Source: Narthecium ossifragum (lineage: Eukaryota > Streptophyta > Magnoliopsida > Dioscoreales > Nartheciaceae). From it: a stretch of DNA of 64,000 bases. This document shows positions 35,166 through 44,640 of this stretch, piece by piece (position 1 is the first letter of the stretch; each line of letters begins with the position of its first letter). The stretch lies in the NCBI GenBank assembly GCA_963920575.1, contig OY986969.1:8429096-8493095 (forward strand), in the 5' to 3' direction. The notes under the pieces are model-generated. The model saw only the letters and a program-made list of their open reading frames with translations, was not told the origin of the DNA and did not search any database. A program made the translations under genes and the position numbers.

Positions 35166-36109
35166 TATGCAGAGCTACAATATTCGCCCATAGTATGGGA
35201 TACTGTACGAGGGGGCAATTGATGGCTGTCATAAACAACCAGAGCTTAGAAGGGGACCTCATTGACGCCATCCAAGTAATTTTTTCTGTCCGGCCGATTC
35301 AAGCAGAGGGGGGTCGACGCTGTATTTTCTCAAGCACCCGCCTTCATGTAAGTGGTTTCGAATAGTTTTGAGGGTCACAGACTGAAGTATTTCACACTTG
35401 TTACTGATTAACTATTGTTACTGCAGGCCGCAATTGTTCATGACCGTCATTCCCTTCGTGACTCACTCCTGCATGGTGCCAATACCTTTTCTTCACTGCC
35501 GAGTATTGATGTGTGGTTCATCCTACTGCACTCCGCTTATCTCCCAGTGACGAAGAAGAAGTGGAGTACATGGCAAAATGGGTTGGGTGGGCACTGCAGA
35601 CTTGGGTACCAGAGCTGTATGCTAGAGGGATGCAAGGCTCCGGGTGGTCTTACGTGCGGGAGCAAGCCATACCCAGTCAACGTGGATCGTAAGCTTTCTT
35701 TCAATACATAATCTTTTTGTCCACTCCACCACGCGCACTATACTGAATACCCTTTCACACTTTCTATTTTGTCAACAGCCTCGACTGCGGCGTATTTGTC
35801 CTGAAGTATGAGGAGCAGTTACAAATTTCAAACAACTGGGAAATAAGCGGCTTCGGTCAGGGGGATATGCATTTGCTTTGGGGACAGTTGACCCTTCTAT
35901 TGGTGAAAAATGGAAGACAACACATGCAATTATCCACTGTTCCGAGCACATTACATGGACCACTCAGGGACAAAGAAACCGGCCGGAAGCGCCGTTGGAC
36001 AGCCAGCCGGGCGGAGCGACCAAGAACAGCGAAGAAGAAGAAATAGGCCGTGTTTACTGTGACTTGTCATGTAACTTTTCATGCGTTTATGTAATTGAAC
36101 TTTAGATAT

Positions 36110-36391
36110 GTACCCTTATGATACTCGTTTATATGCCCATTCATACGCGCCTCTATTCAGTTCATACGCGTGTTTAACCCCATTTGTATGTGTTCTTATA
36201 TGCGTTTATATGCGTGTTTGGTATCATCCTGTGCGTCTTTAGGTGTTGTTATACGCGTGTTTAACCCCAAGTGTACGTGTTCTTATATGCGTTTATATGC
36301 TTGTTTTGTCTCATCCTGTGCGTCTTTATGTGTTTTTATACGCGTGTTTAACCCCAAGTGTACGTGTTCTTATATGCGTTTATATGCGTAG
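36110..36391 (+). repeat. ACGCGT-type array and 87-bp tandem repeat between the convergent genes
   Basis: An 87-bp unit starting GCGTGTTTAACCCC is repeated 2.6 times from 36168 (36168, 36255, 36342). Each unit contains several ACGCGT/ATGCGT words. It lies in the space between the two gene 3' ends. Confidence 0.88.
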
Positions 36392-39375
36392 TGGGTTGTG
36401 TTCTACATGTCCTTTTGTTATGTCCAAGAAGCCGACATTTAGTACATCTATGTGTTGGACGCGAATGTGCCTCACCTTGCGACGGTAGCCTTCGCTTTCT
36501 TCTCTTTCCTTTCTTTGGCCCACAGATCGGTGGATAGACAATCGGGTCTTCTTCCATCCCTTTCAGCCAAAATTCTTGAGATGCAGTTGGGAATATAAAG
36601 CCGTTGTATGTAGATCTATATTTTTCAGTTGTGAACCAAGGCTCGCAATAGTCATATTCTGACAACCCGGTGAACATTAATGCAGCACAAGCGTGCTGAC
36701 ATGGTATGTCGTGCATGTCCCATTCCCTGCACGAACACCTTTTCAAGGCAATGTTGACGGCGTAATATGATTCACCATATTGGACCTAGAAGTGGTCCTG
36801 ACTCGACTGATCGACGGTCATGTGCCGTCCTTTCTCCTTGGCTACGTTAAGCTCCTTATCAGCCCATGGGGTAAGAGTAGTTTCAAAACGGAGAGCTTCC
36901 TGTATTCTCATCCAAAAATAAGAACCCACCTTCCGGCGCGTTGACTCCATCATATATTGGATAGGATATGCCTTCGCTTCCTTCAACACTCCGTTGAAAC
37001 TCTCGACCATGTTCGTTGATAACATTTTGTATCTTCGACCTGGGAAGCAGTGGGTTGCCCATTTTTCTTTCGGAATTTCCATGACGTACTGGTACTGCTC
37101 CGGATACAACTCCTTCATGGTGTCCATGGCCCGTTTGAAACGCACCTCAGTGTACGCTCTCGCAGCCGCCCAAAACAGGTTGTATGGCGCTGATCTCCTT
37201 CCTGCATTCACCAGATTACGCGACAAGTGCACCATGCAAAACCCATGGTGCGCTTCCGGGAACACATCCTCCACGGCCTTCAGTATCCCTTTGTGCCGGT
37301 CGGATATTATAGTCAAGTTCTCAAACGGACTAATACATGTGCGGAGGCGTGAGAGAAACCATGTCCACGACTCCGCCGTCTCTTTGTCCGCAACTCCAAA
37401 AGCCACAGGAATTATGCGATTATTGCCATCTACCCCAATTGCAGTAAAAATTGTCCCCGGATACTTGCCAGTGACAAATGTGCCATCTATACCAAGAATT
37501 GGTCGCCTGTAGTTTTTGTAGGTATGGATGCATGCGTCGAAGGCCTAGTATATGTGTAGGAAACGGTTCTCGCAATCTAACTGAAGTGCCGTCACTGTGG
37601 TCGGGTCTCTCATCATCAACTCCCACATATAGGGTCTCAACAAAGTGTAGGAACGCTCGAATGTTCCCCGGACCTGTTTGCATGAGTAACATAATTACAG
37701 GAAAATTCATGCGCATCCCAAAACGAAGAATAACATGGGTTCCGCTCTCACCTGAGAGAGAACTCTCTGCTTGGCACGGTACGCCTTCCAGTATGACACC
37801 TTCGCGCCGTATCTTTTCAAAATATCGATTACAATCATCTTCACAGTGTATTTATCATTTGATGCCACCTGCTCTTTCACCTCTTCCGCGACAAAAGAGC
37901 ATGTCAGTTGCTTGTGGCAACGACCGATCATTGGCTTGTTACGCACTAGAACCTTCCGTTCAGTAGATTTTTTCATGATATACTCGAAACGGCGCGAGAT
38001 TGCGTATCGTACGAGTGCAAGTCTCAGTTCCTTCTTATCCGGAAAGGGCTGACCGACAAATGGTTCCAGCGCGTTTATAAAGAAATTTTCTTGAGCTTCA
38101 GGCGTTTCGAAATTGAGGATGTACTCTTCTTTCCCGTCTTCAACTGGCTCCCAAACGGGCATTTCATGTTCTTCGTAATCAGGATCCCAATCATCACCAA
38201 AATATATTTCATCGTATGTGTCATGCGTGTCCACACCGGGTCGAGTGAAAGGCCTGTGTACAGCAATGATTACACAATTAAAACTGACGAAGTCACATAC
38301 CTGGCTATGACTATAGGCGCGCAAGAACTACATTAAGTACACGTAGGAACTGTATTAAGGACGCGTCGAAACTATATTCAGGACGTGCAAGAACTAGACT
38401 AAGTACGAGTAGGAGCTATATTAAGTACGCGCAATAACTACATTAAGTACGCGTATAAAATACATTAAGTACGCGTAGGAACGACATTAAGTACGCGTAA
38501 TAACTACATTAAGTGCGCGTAAGAAAGTGCGAGCGGGTTAATTTTTTACCCTTCCTCCTCCGATGTTAGGGCATAGAGCGATATCTCAGGACGCGCAAGA
38601 ACTACACTAAGTACGAGTAGGAGCTATATTAAGTACGTCCAAGAACTACATTAAGTACGCGTAGGTACTACATTAAGTCGCGTAGGTACTACATTAAGTA
38701 CGGGTAATAACTACCATATGTAAGCGTAAGAAATACATTAAGTACGCGTAAGAAGTACATTAAGTGCGCGCGGGTTAACTTTTTTACCCTTCTGCCTCCG
38801 GTGTCAGGGCATTGAGCGACATCTCCTCCACCACATCCTTATTATCTTCGAGTTCTTCCCTTGGTACCACGAGAGGGACATTCAGATCAATGTCGCCCAA
38901 AGAACGGGCAGTAGGTGCCGTCTCGAGAAATGTATCGCTATCACAACTGAGGCATTGTAGGGAAGCATTAGAACACAGGACGAAGCCACTACTATTGACT
39001 ACAAGAATTTTCGCTAGCATACCTTGTATTGTCTGCTTCTTGTAGGGCGGCGAACACTCTGATGGGTGGGCAAGATGGCCTGCCGAGGAGACGGAAGAGC
39101 CGGGCCAAGTCTCTGTCGTTTTCTAAACGTATGAATGGACTATATGGGTCGTTGGGCTGCTCGAAGCTGATGAACAACTCGGCATTGGCTGGAGATAGGT
39201 CACAAAGCATATAGAAGCGAGTCTTCAGCTGCATATAAGATAAGTCGGAAGAGAACTCCTCGAGCCGACTTGACCCACCACGGTAATATGAAAGACCTTC
39301 GTCGTATACAACATCTCCATTGAAATGACATAGTAGCTGAACGCTCCCCATCTCAGACCATACGATGAAGGCCAC
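36348..39375 (-). pseudogene. MULE transposase (MURA-like), spliced, two nonsense codons
   Basis: Minus strand exons: PB1-like N-terminus from 39375 or the next Met (MGSVQLLCHFNGDVVY) to about 39014; a linker to about 38789; a MuDR N-terminal domain at about 38257-37757 (FPDKKELRLALVRYAISRRF); then the main exon from about 37674. It shows ILGIDGTFVTGKYPG (first Asp), IISDRHKGILKAV (second Asp), FCMVHLSRNL, and NMVESFNGVLKEA (Glu), giving a DDE set. A SWIM finger (CSCREWDMHDIPCQHACA) and a zinc knuckle (CTKCRLLGHNKRTC) end it. TAG codons stand near 37550 (Trp expected) and 36787 (Gln likely), so this copy is not autonomous. Confidence 0.9.
38325..38770 (-). repeat. ACGCGT-centred array in transposase intron
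   Basis: A roughly 20-22-bp unit ACTACATTAAGTACGCGTAA repeats (plus-strand view), with at least six perfect cores. Read in transposase sense it becomes TTACGCGTACTTAATG, the same text and orientation relative to transcription as in the Ulp1-like gene introns. Confidence 0.88.
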
Positions 39376-39645
39376 TCATCCACCGTACGGGCCTAGATGC
39401 AAAGTGGTGATAGAACTGGAGGTATCTCCTCGGACTTGGCTTGCGGCTAGGAGATATGGAGGAAGAATTGAGAAGAGGAGATAAAGAGGAAGCAATAGTG
39501 GCGGAAAGAACTATGGCGGGAGAGCAGTTCGCTGGCGGGAGAAAGACCTCCGGCGAGCACCTTCGGCACTGAGGTGACGGCGTATTCTACTATTTTTTCC
39601 CGGTTTGAATTCAAATGTGGCTAATTGGTAATGATCGCATCTTCT

Positions 39646-39841
39646 GTTTAACCGGGAAGTTAATATTATAACATGCATGCCATGCCACGTCATGTGGCTG
39701 GGCATGGCATGTATGTGGGCGAGGGTAAGTGAAGGGTAAGATCGGGTTTTCCATGGCCAGGGTATTAACATGCAAAAAAACAAGGCAAAGGTATTAAACC
39801 GGCAAAAGTAAAGTTTAGGGGTACTAAAATGCAAAAAATTC
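39646..39841 (-). repeat. MULE right terminal inverted repeat
   Basis: This is the inverted copy of 30647-30855. The short frames readable in it are TIR shadows, not genes. Confidence 0.92.
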
Positions 39842-40056
39842 CTAAATTGTGCCTTTTTCCAGGTAAACTATGTTCTAGATGGTCAGGGCCTTTTATTATA
39901 AATAGAGTATTTACACATGGCGCGGTAAAAATTCGAAATCCACACACAAATGAAATTTTCACTGTCAATGGGCATAGATTAAAACACTGTATGGAGGAAA
40001 TTGCTCATGGTGCTGTTACTGAGTCCGTCGAAGTGACGGGCCCGTGCTATAGCTAA
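39842..40056 (+). pseudogene. Element C integrase C-terminus (right part)
   Basis: This resumes pol after the [24 protein letters not shown] (GPY/F module) to VTGPCYS-stop. It is collinear with 20535-20735 of element A. Confidence 0.9.
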
Positions 40057-42045
40057 CCTTTCTAGGAACGTCCAGCGAAAGACGTAAAATTAGGCACTTC
40101 CTGGGAGGTAAACCGGTTTTATGATTTTTTTTCCTTGGCATTTTAGAATTTTATTTAACTTTTAGGATTTTCTCTGATTTTTCCTATATTTTTCCTTTAT
40201 TTTCCTCTAATAATAATCATAATATCTAGAAAAATAGAAATTCCTGGCTGACGATCAACAGGCGCATCGTCCGCCAGGTCGACCGTGAGGCTCTGTCAGG
40301 AAAAAGGCTTCTCAGGGTCGATGTGGCGATCGACCGTCGCATCCTCGAACAAAACCCGATTCCACGGGCAATCGACCGCCAGCTGATTTTCTAATGAAAA
40401 CCCGCTCCCACGGTCGATCAGACCATCATCTTCTTCCTCCCTCATCACCAACCACCGCCCGTCACCACCTCTCAGGCCATCCCTGTCCCTCCAAACCAAC
40501 ACCTACATCACCACCATCTTCTCCTCTACGTCCTCACGACCTCGTCTTCCCTTAAAATCACCTCCTCCGACGCCGGTGAGCCTCCCCTATTTCATCCACC
40601 ATCTCCGATCACCTCTTCCACTGCCTCCCATGGCCCCTAGCCACCTCCAGCACCTTCCTCTGGCCTTCACGACGCTTTTTCCACCCTCAAAACTAAAGCT
40701 TGCAGCTCGGATCGCTGAATTCCACTTCCGACGATCCTCCGCCGCGCCGGCCATCTTCTATCCGCCTCCTGGAACTCCAATTCTGCAATTACATCACATA
40801 GGTGAGTTCCTTAGGCCTCCACGATCCTTCCTCGATCCTTGCCAACCTTAATTGAAGTTCCGACCACTGAATTCCAACTCCGCCCATCTTCCTCCGAGCC
40901 GTCCACTGTCGTTCCGCCGCCTAGAGACTACAACTAACGGATCAAACCATATAGATGGACTCCTTGGCCTTCCGTGATTCCATCTCTACTGGTCCTGTCC
41001 TCCGGCGATGAGGTTTCACCGTTCTTCACCCGCCGACGAGTTCTCAACCATCCGATTGCTGATGGACGAGATCCATGTGCTCTAGAGTTCTGATGTCTGA
41101 TCGAACGGTGTAGATATTCAATCAGGATCATTCCCAACTCTCTTAAGCCATCAATTCCATCCAAAGCCTCCACGGGTGTTCAACTCTCTATTTCTTTTCC
41201 GTCCAACTATAAATTTGATTTCGCGGGCGGCTACAGACTATGCAGGGAATGGACATTCTAGGGCTGATGAATTAATTTGGTGTCTATGTGGATGAATGCT
41301 AATACAGGATTGATATATCATGAAAATATAAAGGAGACTCTGTCAAAAATTTTATATAATTTTAATACCCTTTTCGACTTTAATTTGTTATGTTTGATCT
41401 TTTGGGAAATGTATTTATTTATGTGGCAGGATATGGTTGAAGGGATGTATTTCTTCTAGTATGGCAGGCATAGCATAATTATATATAGAGAGAGGAATTT
41501 CTGCCTTTATTATGATTATCTCTATCCTTTATTCCTTGTTTTATTTTTATGACTTAGTGTAATTGGGGACAATTACATTTAAGTTGGGGGTAGAATTCTA
41601 GGAATTTAAATTCACTCCTTATTTTATTTTATTTTATTAAGTAGATATTATACATCCCTTGAAATATGTCAAAAGAATGAAGTTATGATATTTATTGATA
41701 AAGATGCATGTTTTAGAAATTTATCCTATGAATTATTCTGATACTTGTATGCCATACAAGGATAGTAAATTTTTTTTATGAATGATATTGTTTACATACT
41801 TTAACACGTTTACCATGATTTAAGGATAACTTGACATATCCTAATGCACATGTTCACTTTCACATGTTAAGGAGTTGAAACTGGATTCTAAGCATGATAC
41901 TATGATAGATTTAAAATTTTATATCATGTCCCAAAAAATACATGAACACATGCAATTATCTGAAATTTTATATCAACTTAGTAACCGGACAATATGCCTA
42001 AACAGTGTGGTGTTCGCGTAAAACAGCTGAAATTCCTAAAAAATG
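40057..42045 (+). mobile_element. Element C 3' internal region
   Basis: It has the post-pol motif (40067-40115), a GTCGACC cluster (40255-40420), a C-rich stretch with a small frame (40576-40851), AGGAGACTCTGTCA near 41331, a hairpin and purine tract (41558-41590) and one folded motif (41971-42036). The normal polypurine tract and LTR start are missing, because the region breaks at about 42045. Confidence 0.78.
40576..40851 (+). CDS. Small unknown frame in the 3' region of element C
   Basis: This 91-codon frame begins MSLPYFIHHLRS, with FHFRRSS and FYPPPGTP in the middle and GEFLRPP near the end. It parallels the minus-strand frame at 8532-8780 in element E without internal gaps. It is Pro/Leu/Ser-rich with no recognised domain. 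It may be an accessory ORF of the subfamily or a chance frame. Confidence 0.3.
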   Translation: MSLPYFIHHLRSPLPLPPMAPSHLQHLPLAFTTLFPPSKLKLAARIAEFHFRRSSAAPAIFYPPPGTPILQLHHIGEFLRPPRSFLDPCQP

Positions 42046-42171
42046 ACTGATTATGATTTGTAGCCTTCATGGTTTGAGCATTAGAGTCTGAAGAGTGTTT
42101 TACACTTAGTGCCCTAAAGCCGTCTGGTTTGGGAGTCAGTGGTTTGAACCTCGTTACATGGACTATGAAAA
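42046..42171. other. Unidentified filler at an internal/LTR junction
   Basis: About 125 bp match neither element C nor its LTR. They replace the end of the internal region, the polypurine tract and the first half of the LTR. They contain GGTTTGAACCTCG, weakly like a Pol III B box. They may be filler DNA at a deletion. Confidence 0.4.
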
Positions 42172-42848
42172 AGCCTTAAGAGATCATGAAGCTTTAGTGT
42201 AGCTTTTCTGTATTTTCTAGTTTGATACTTGTACTTCTTTCTGGACATGATCTTATAGATATGATTTGAATGATAATAGAGTTGAAGGAACAGAGTTCAT
42301 TGACGTATATTTTGGCCTACCTGATTTCGGTGATTTATGGTAGAGATCTACATGAGATATTTTATGCTTAGTGATGATAGGTTGTGGTAAGGTTTCCCCG
42401 AAGACAATCTATGCTAATCAAAGATAAAATATGTCTTTGAAAAAACACTCACCTTCTTTTAGGGATTCATGTAAGCTTAAGAAGCTGTGAATCTATAATG
42501 TCTAGTTAAGAAAACAAGAGCATAACTAGAGAATATAGGAAGTGAAGCTAAACTGGATTGAGTAATCCCTAGGTTTTCTCTCATTGATTCATTTCAATCT
42601 CTTTAATCGCTTTCTTCATTAGTTTTAATTAATTAGTTTCCAAAATCCAAATCCATCCTTCTTTGCTTTAGGATTATAGTTATGAGAGTTAATTCTGGTT
42701 TCTCCTTAGTAATCAATGTGTTCCCTGTGATTCAACCCCGTATTTCATCACTACTCTATCCCATAGTTTAGTATTTTGAATAAGGGTTTATAAATTTTAT
42801 ACTTTATTGAGTTTGCATCTGATTTAACGACGCATATGTGAGCGATCA
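42172..42848 (+). repeat. Athila-like LTR, 3' half only (end of element C)
   Basis: From GAGATCATGAAGC it is collinear with 24225-24925 and ends GTGAGCGATCA at 42848. The 5' half is missing. Confidence 0.82.
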
Positions 42849-44340
42849 GGGAGGTATGTGGGGGGGGTGGTGGTCTCAGGCGCTGGAGCCCATGACACGA
42901 GACTTGACGCGGGACATCCGGAGGTGGTACGAGGCCAAAGGCCAAAGATATGACGCGGGGTCGGTGCCTCGGGGTCATGAGAGACTAGGAGGTCTCAAGA
43001 TAGCATTGGCACGAGGGATCATGAAGATGGTGCGGTGGTCCGAGCCAAAGCAAAACTTGGCGCGCCATGAAGGGATCCTATTGAGCGGGACGCGCGGTGA
43101 GGCAACCAGGGAGGTGCACAAACAATATGTGCGCGCCAAAGGAGCTTGGCGCGCGACATGGTGCGACAAGACGCGGGATGACGCGATGCAGCACGACAGA
43201 CGCAGCGTGGCACGACGGGGGCTCGAGTCCGAGTGGGACTAAGAGTCCGAGTTCGACTAGGACTCCAATTCCTAGTGCCACTAGGACTTTGCACATCATG
43301 GTGAGGAGTATGGAGAGTTTTGGCATGGGCAAAACTCATATGGCGCGCGGAGTCCTAGTCGGACTAGGACTTGACATGTCATGACGCGCTAGCGCGACGC
43401 GATAGGCCATCGGGAGCGATCCAGCCATGCAAAAGCCTTAATTCCATATGGACTAGGATTCTCGAAGGACTTGACGCGACAAAGGAAAGTTTTGGCTCGG
43501 GGAAAGTCCTTGTTGCTCGAGAGTCCTAGTCCAACTAGGACTCGACTCGCCCTGCGGAAGGCAATTAGGCCATGGAGGCCAAACTGAGCGTGCAAGTGTC
43601 CTAATTTCACTTGGCTTAGGTCTCCAGCATCATATGACATGGCAAATATGGAACATGGCACGGAGGAAGTTATACTTGGCTCACGGAAATAGGAAGGTGT
43701 CCTATTTCGAACCAAAGTGCGACGATATTCTGCAGAAGCTATCTTTGGAAAGTCATAACTCATGTAAGAGTCCAAGTAAGCTAGGGAGCTTTGTAATTGG
43801 CTGATTGCATGATGAGATAAGCATGAAGCCTAGGACTTGGAGTTGAACTAGGGAACTTGACTTGTTGGAGCAAGCCATGGACTCTCCTCTATATAAGGAG
43901 TAGGCCGGCTAGATGTTGGGGCATCTAGACCTGTGGGGAGCTCACGGATTGAGCATCTGAGAGAGGAATTGGGTGATTCTTTTAGGCTTTTGGGTTGAAA
44001 GCTTCTTGTATTGAAAGTGATTGTACTTCAATGGGTTGGGGGCGAGAGAAGAGTACTCTTGTAATCATTAGTCAATAAATGAGTTGGGATCTCATCCCTT
44101 ACCCAAATTCATGTGTGTCTTCTGTGTGTGCAAGGCAAAGAGGAGGGCTGGTCAAGCGACAGTCGGGCTACCAGGCGGAGTGCATTAGCGGTGCACAGAC
44201 ATTGTGCAGGCGACGAGCAAGCGGAGCACAAGCGACGTGAGGGCGTGCGGGGTGGCGGTGTGTGGGCTCAACGTTGGGGTCTCTTGGCGCCATCAGCAGG
44301 CAAAAGTAAGGCGAAAAAATTATCTCTCCTATTAACCCCG
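42849..44340 (+). repeat. LTR-like sequence of an unidentified element
   Basis: It has U3-like palindromes with arms AGTCCTAGTC/GACTAGGACT (43351-43371) and AGTCCTAGT/ACTAGGACT (43522-43542), a TATA-like CTATATAAGG at 43889-43898, and AATAAA at 44074. GCGC-rich text and TGGCGCCATCAGCAGG near 44285 follow; the latter resembles an Asp-tRNA type PBS. No coding domain is present. Ends are not resolved. Confidence 0.4.
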
Positions 44341-44447
44341 TGACGGGTTTTTGGGCCGGCCAGAGCCTAATAATTAGTCAAGGCTGCAAGATAAAAGGAA
44401 GGTTCATGCGTGCAAGAAAGCTTTTCACCCTCCATTGGAGGTAAGTT
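44341..44447 (+). repeat. Repeat X, copy 1
   Basis: GGCCAGAGCCTAATAATTAG then a variable stretch and TTTTCACCCTCCATT. Relatives in the same orientation lie at 56080-56240 and 60672-60775. It precedes a G-run and repeat Y. Confidence 0.6.
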
Positions 44448-44474
44448 GGGGGGGGGGGGGGGGGGGGGGGGGGG
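44448..44474 (+). repeat. Homopolymer run of 27 G
   Basis: Uninterrupted G from 44448 to 44474. Length is probably unreliable in the assembly. The other X copies have short G-rich stretches in the matching place. Confidence 0.85.
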
Positions 44475-44640
44475 TGATCCGGGGTGCCCCGCATCACGGC
44501 TGTTTTGAACCGTTTGATTAGGGACGACTACATCACGCGATCATCAAACTGATCAGATTCAAATCTTCCTCAACGTGGACCGCGTGCTGGGACCCGTGGT
44601 CTTTACACACCAACAACTTCGAGCACGCGAAGCTTTCTTT
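44475..44640 (+). repeat. Repeat Y, left inverted copy (Pack-MULE-like terminus)
   Basis: ATTAGGGACGACTACATCAC and the following AAATCTTCCTCAACGTGGAC, GGGACCCGTGGTCTTTAC occur inverted at 46836-47042 (continued at 56010-56080), and in a third copy at 60471-60671. The inverted pair encloses a rhodanese-like gene fragment, as in a Pack-MULE. The exact outer edge and TSD are not fixed. Confidence 0.65.

Larger units (their letters stand above)
31124..36046 (+). pseudogene. MULE Ulp1-like cysteine protease gene, spliced, frameshifted
   Basis: Exon reading: 31124-31238 (basic start MEAKSTKSKGKARKA, donor GTAAGC); 31953-32792 (a DUF1985-like segment, ETPFAHMLDLPKIRP.., one-base frameshift near 32255-32270); 32886-33092; 33406-34877 (predicted coiled coil 33406-33560, then long acidic linker with repeated VIE..GVRTD phrases); 35173-35349; 35427-35688; 35781-36046. 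The end carries the protease signature IPSQRGSLDCGVFVLKYEE with the catalytic Gln and Cys. The expected His-Trp appears as DVWF near 35511, so the His may be lost, and a frameshift lies near 35545. Ulp1 enzymes remove SUMO. Here the function is inferred from family and the gene looks inactive. Confidence 0.75.
30637..39851. mobile_element. Two-gene MULE (Mutator-like) with 10-bp TSD
   Basis: The element is 30647-39841 (9195 bp). CTAAATTGTG flanks it at 30637-30646 and 39842-39851. Removing one copy restores the integrase reading of element C at this point. Perfect ends GAATTTTTTGCATTTTAGTA open inverted repeats of about 200 bp. Inside are a plus-strand Ulp1-like gene and a minus-strand transposase gene, convergent, with ACGCGT-rich introns. 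The arrangement matches what I know of plant MULEs that carry ULP genes (the Kaonashi type). Confidence 0.93.

Noticed and set aside
36994..37512. 172-codon plus-strand frame
   Set aside because: Antisense shadow of the MULE transposase main exon, which carries the recognised DDE motifs.
42046..42171. Possible tRNA or SINE because of GGTTTGAACCTCG
   Set aside because: No convincing A box, no cloverleaf and no poly-A tail. Kept as filler DNA.
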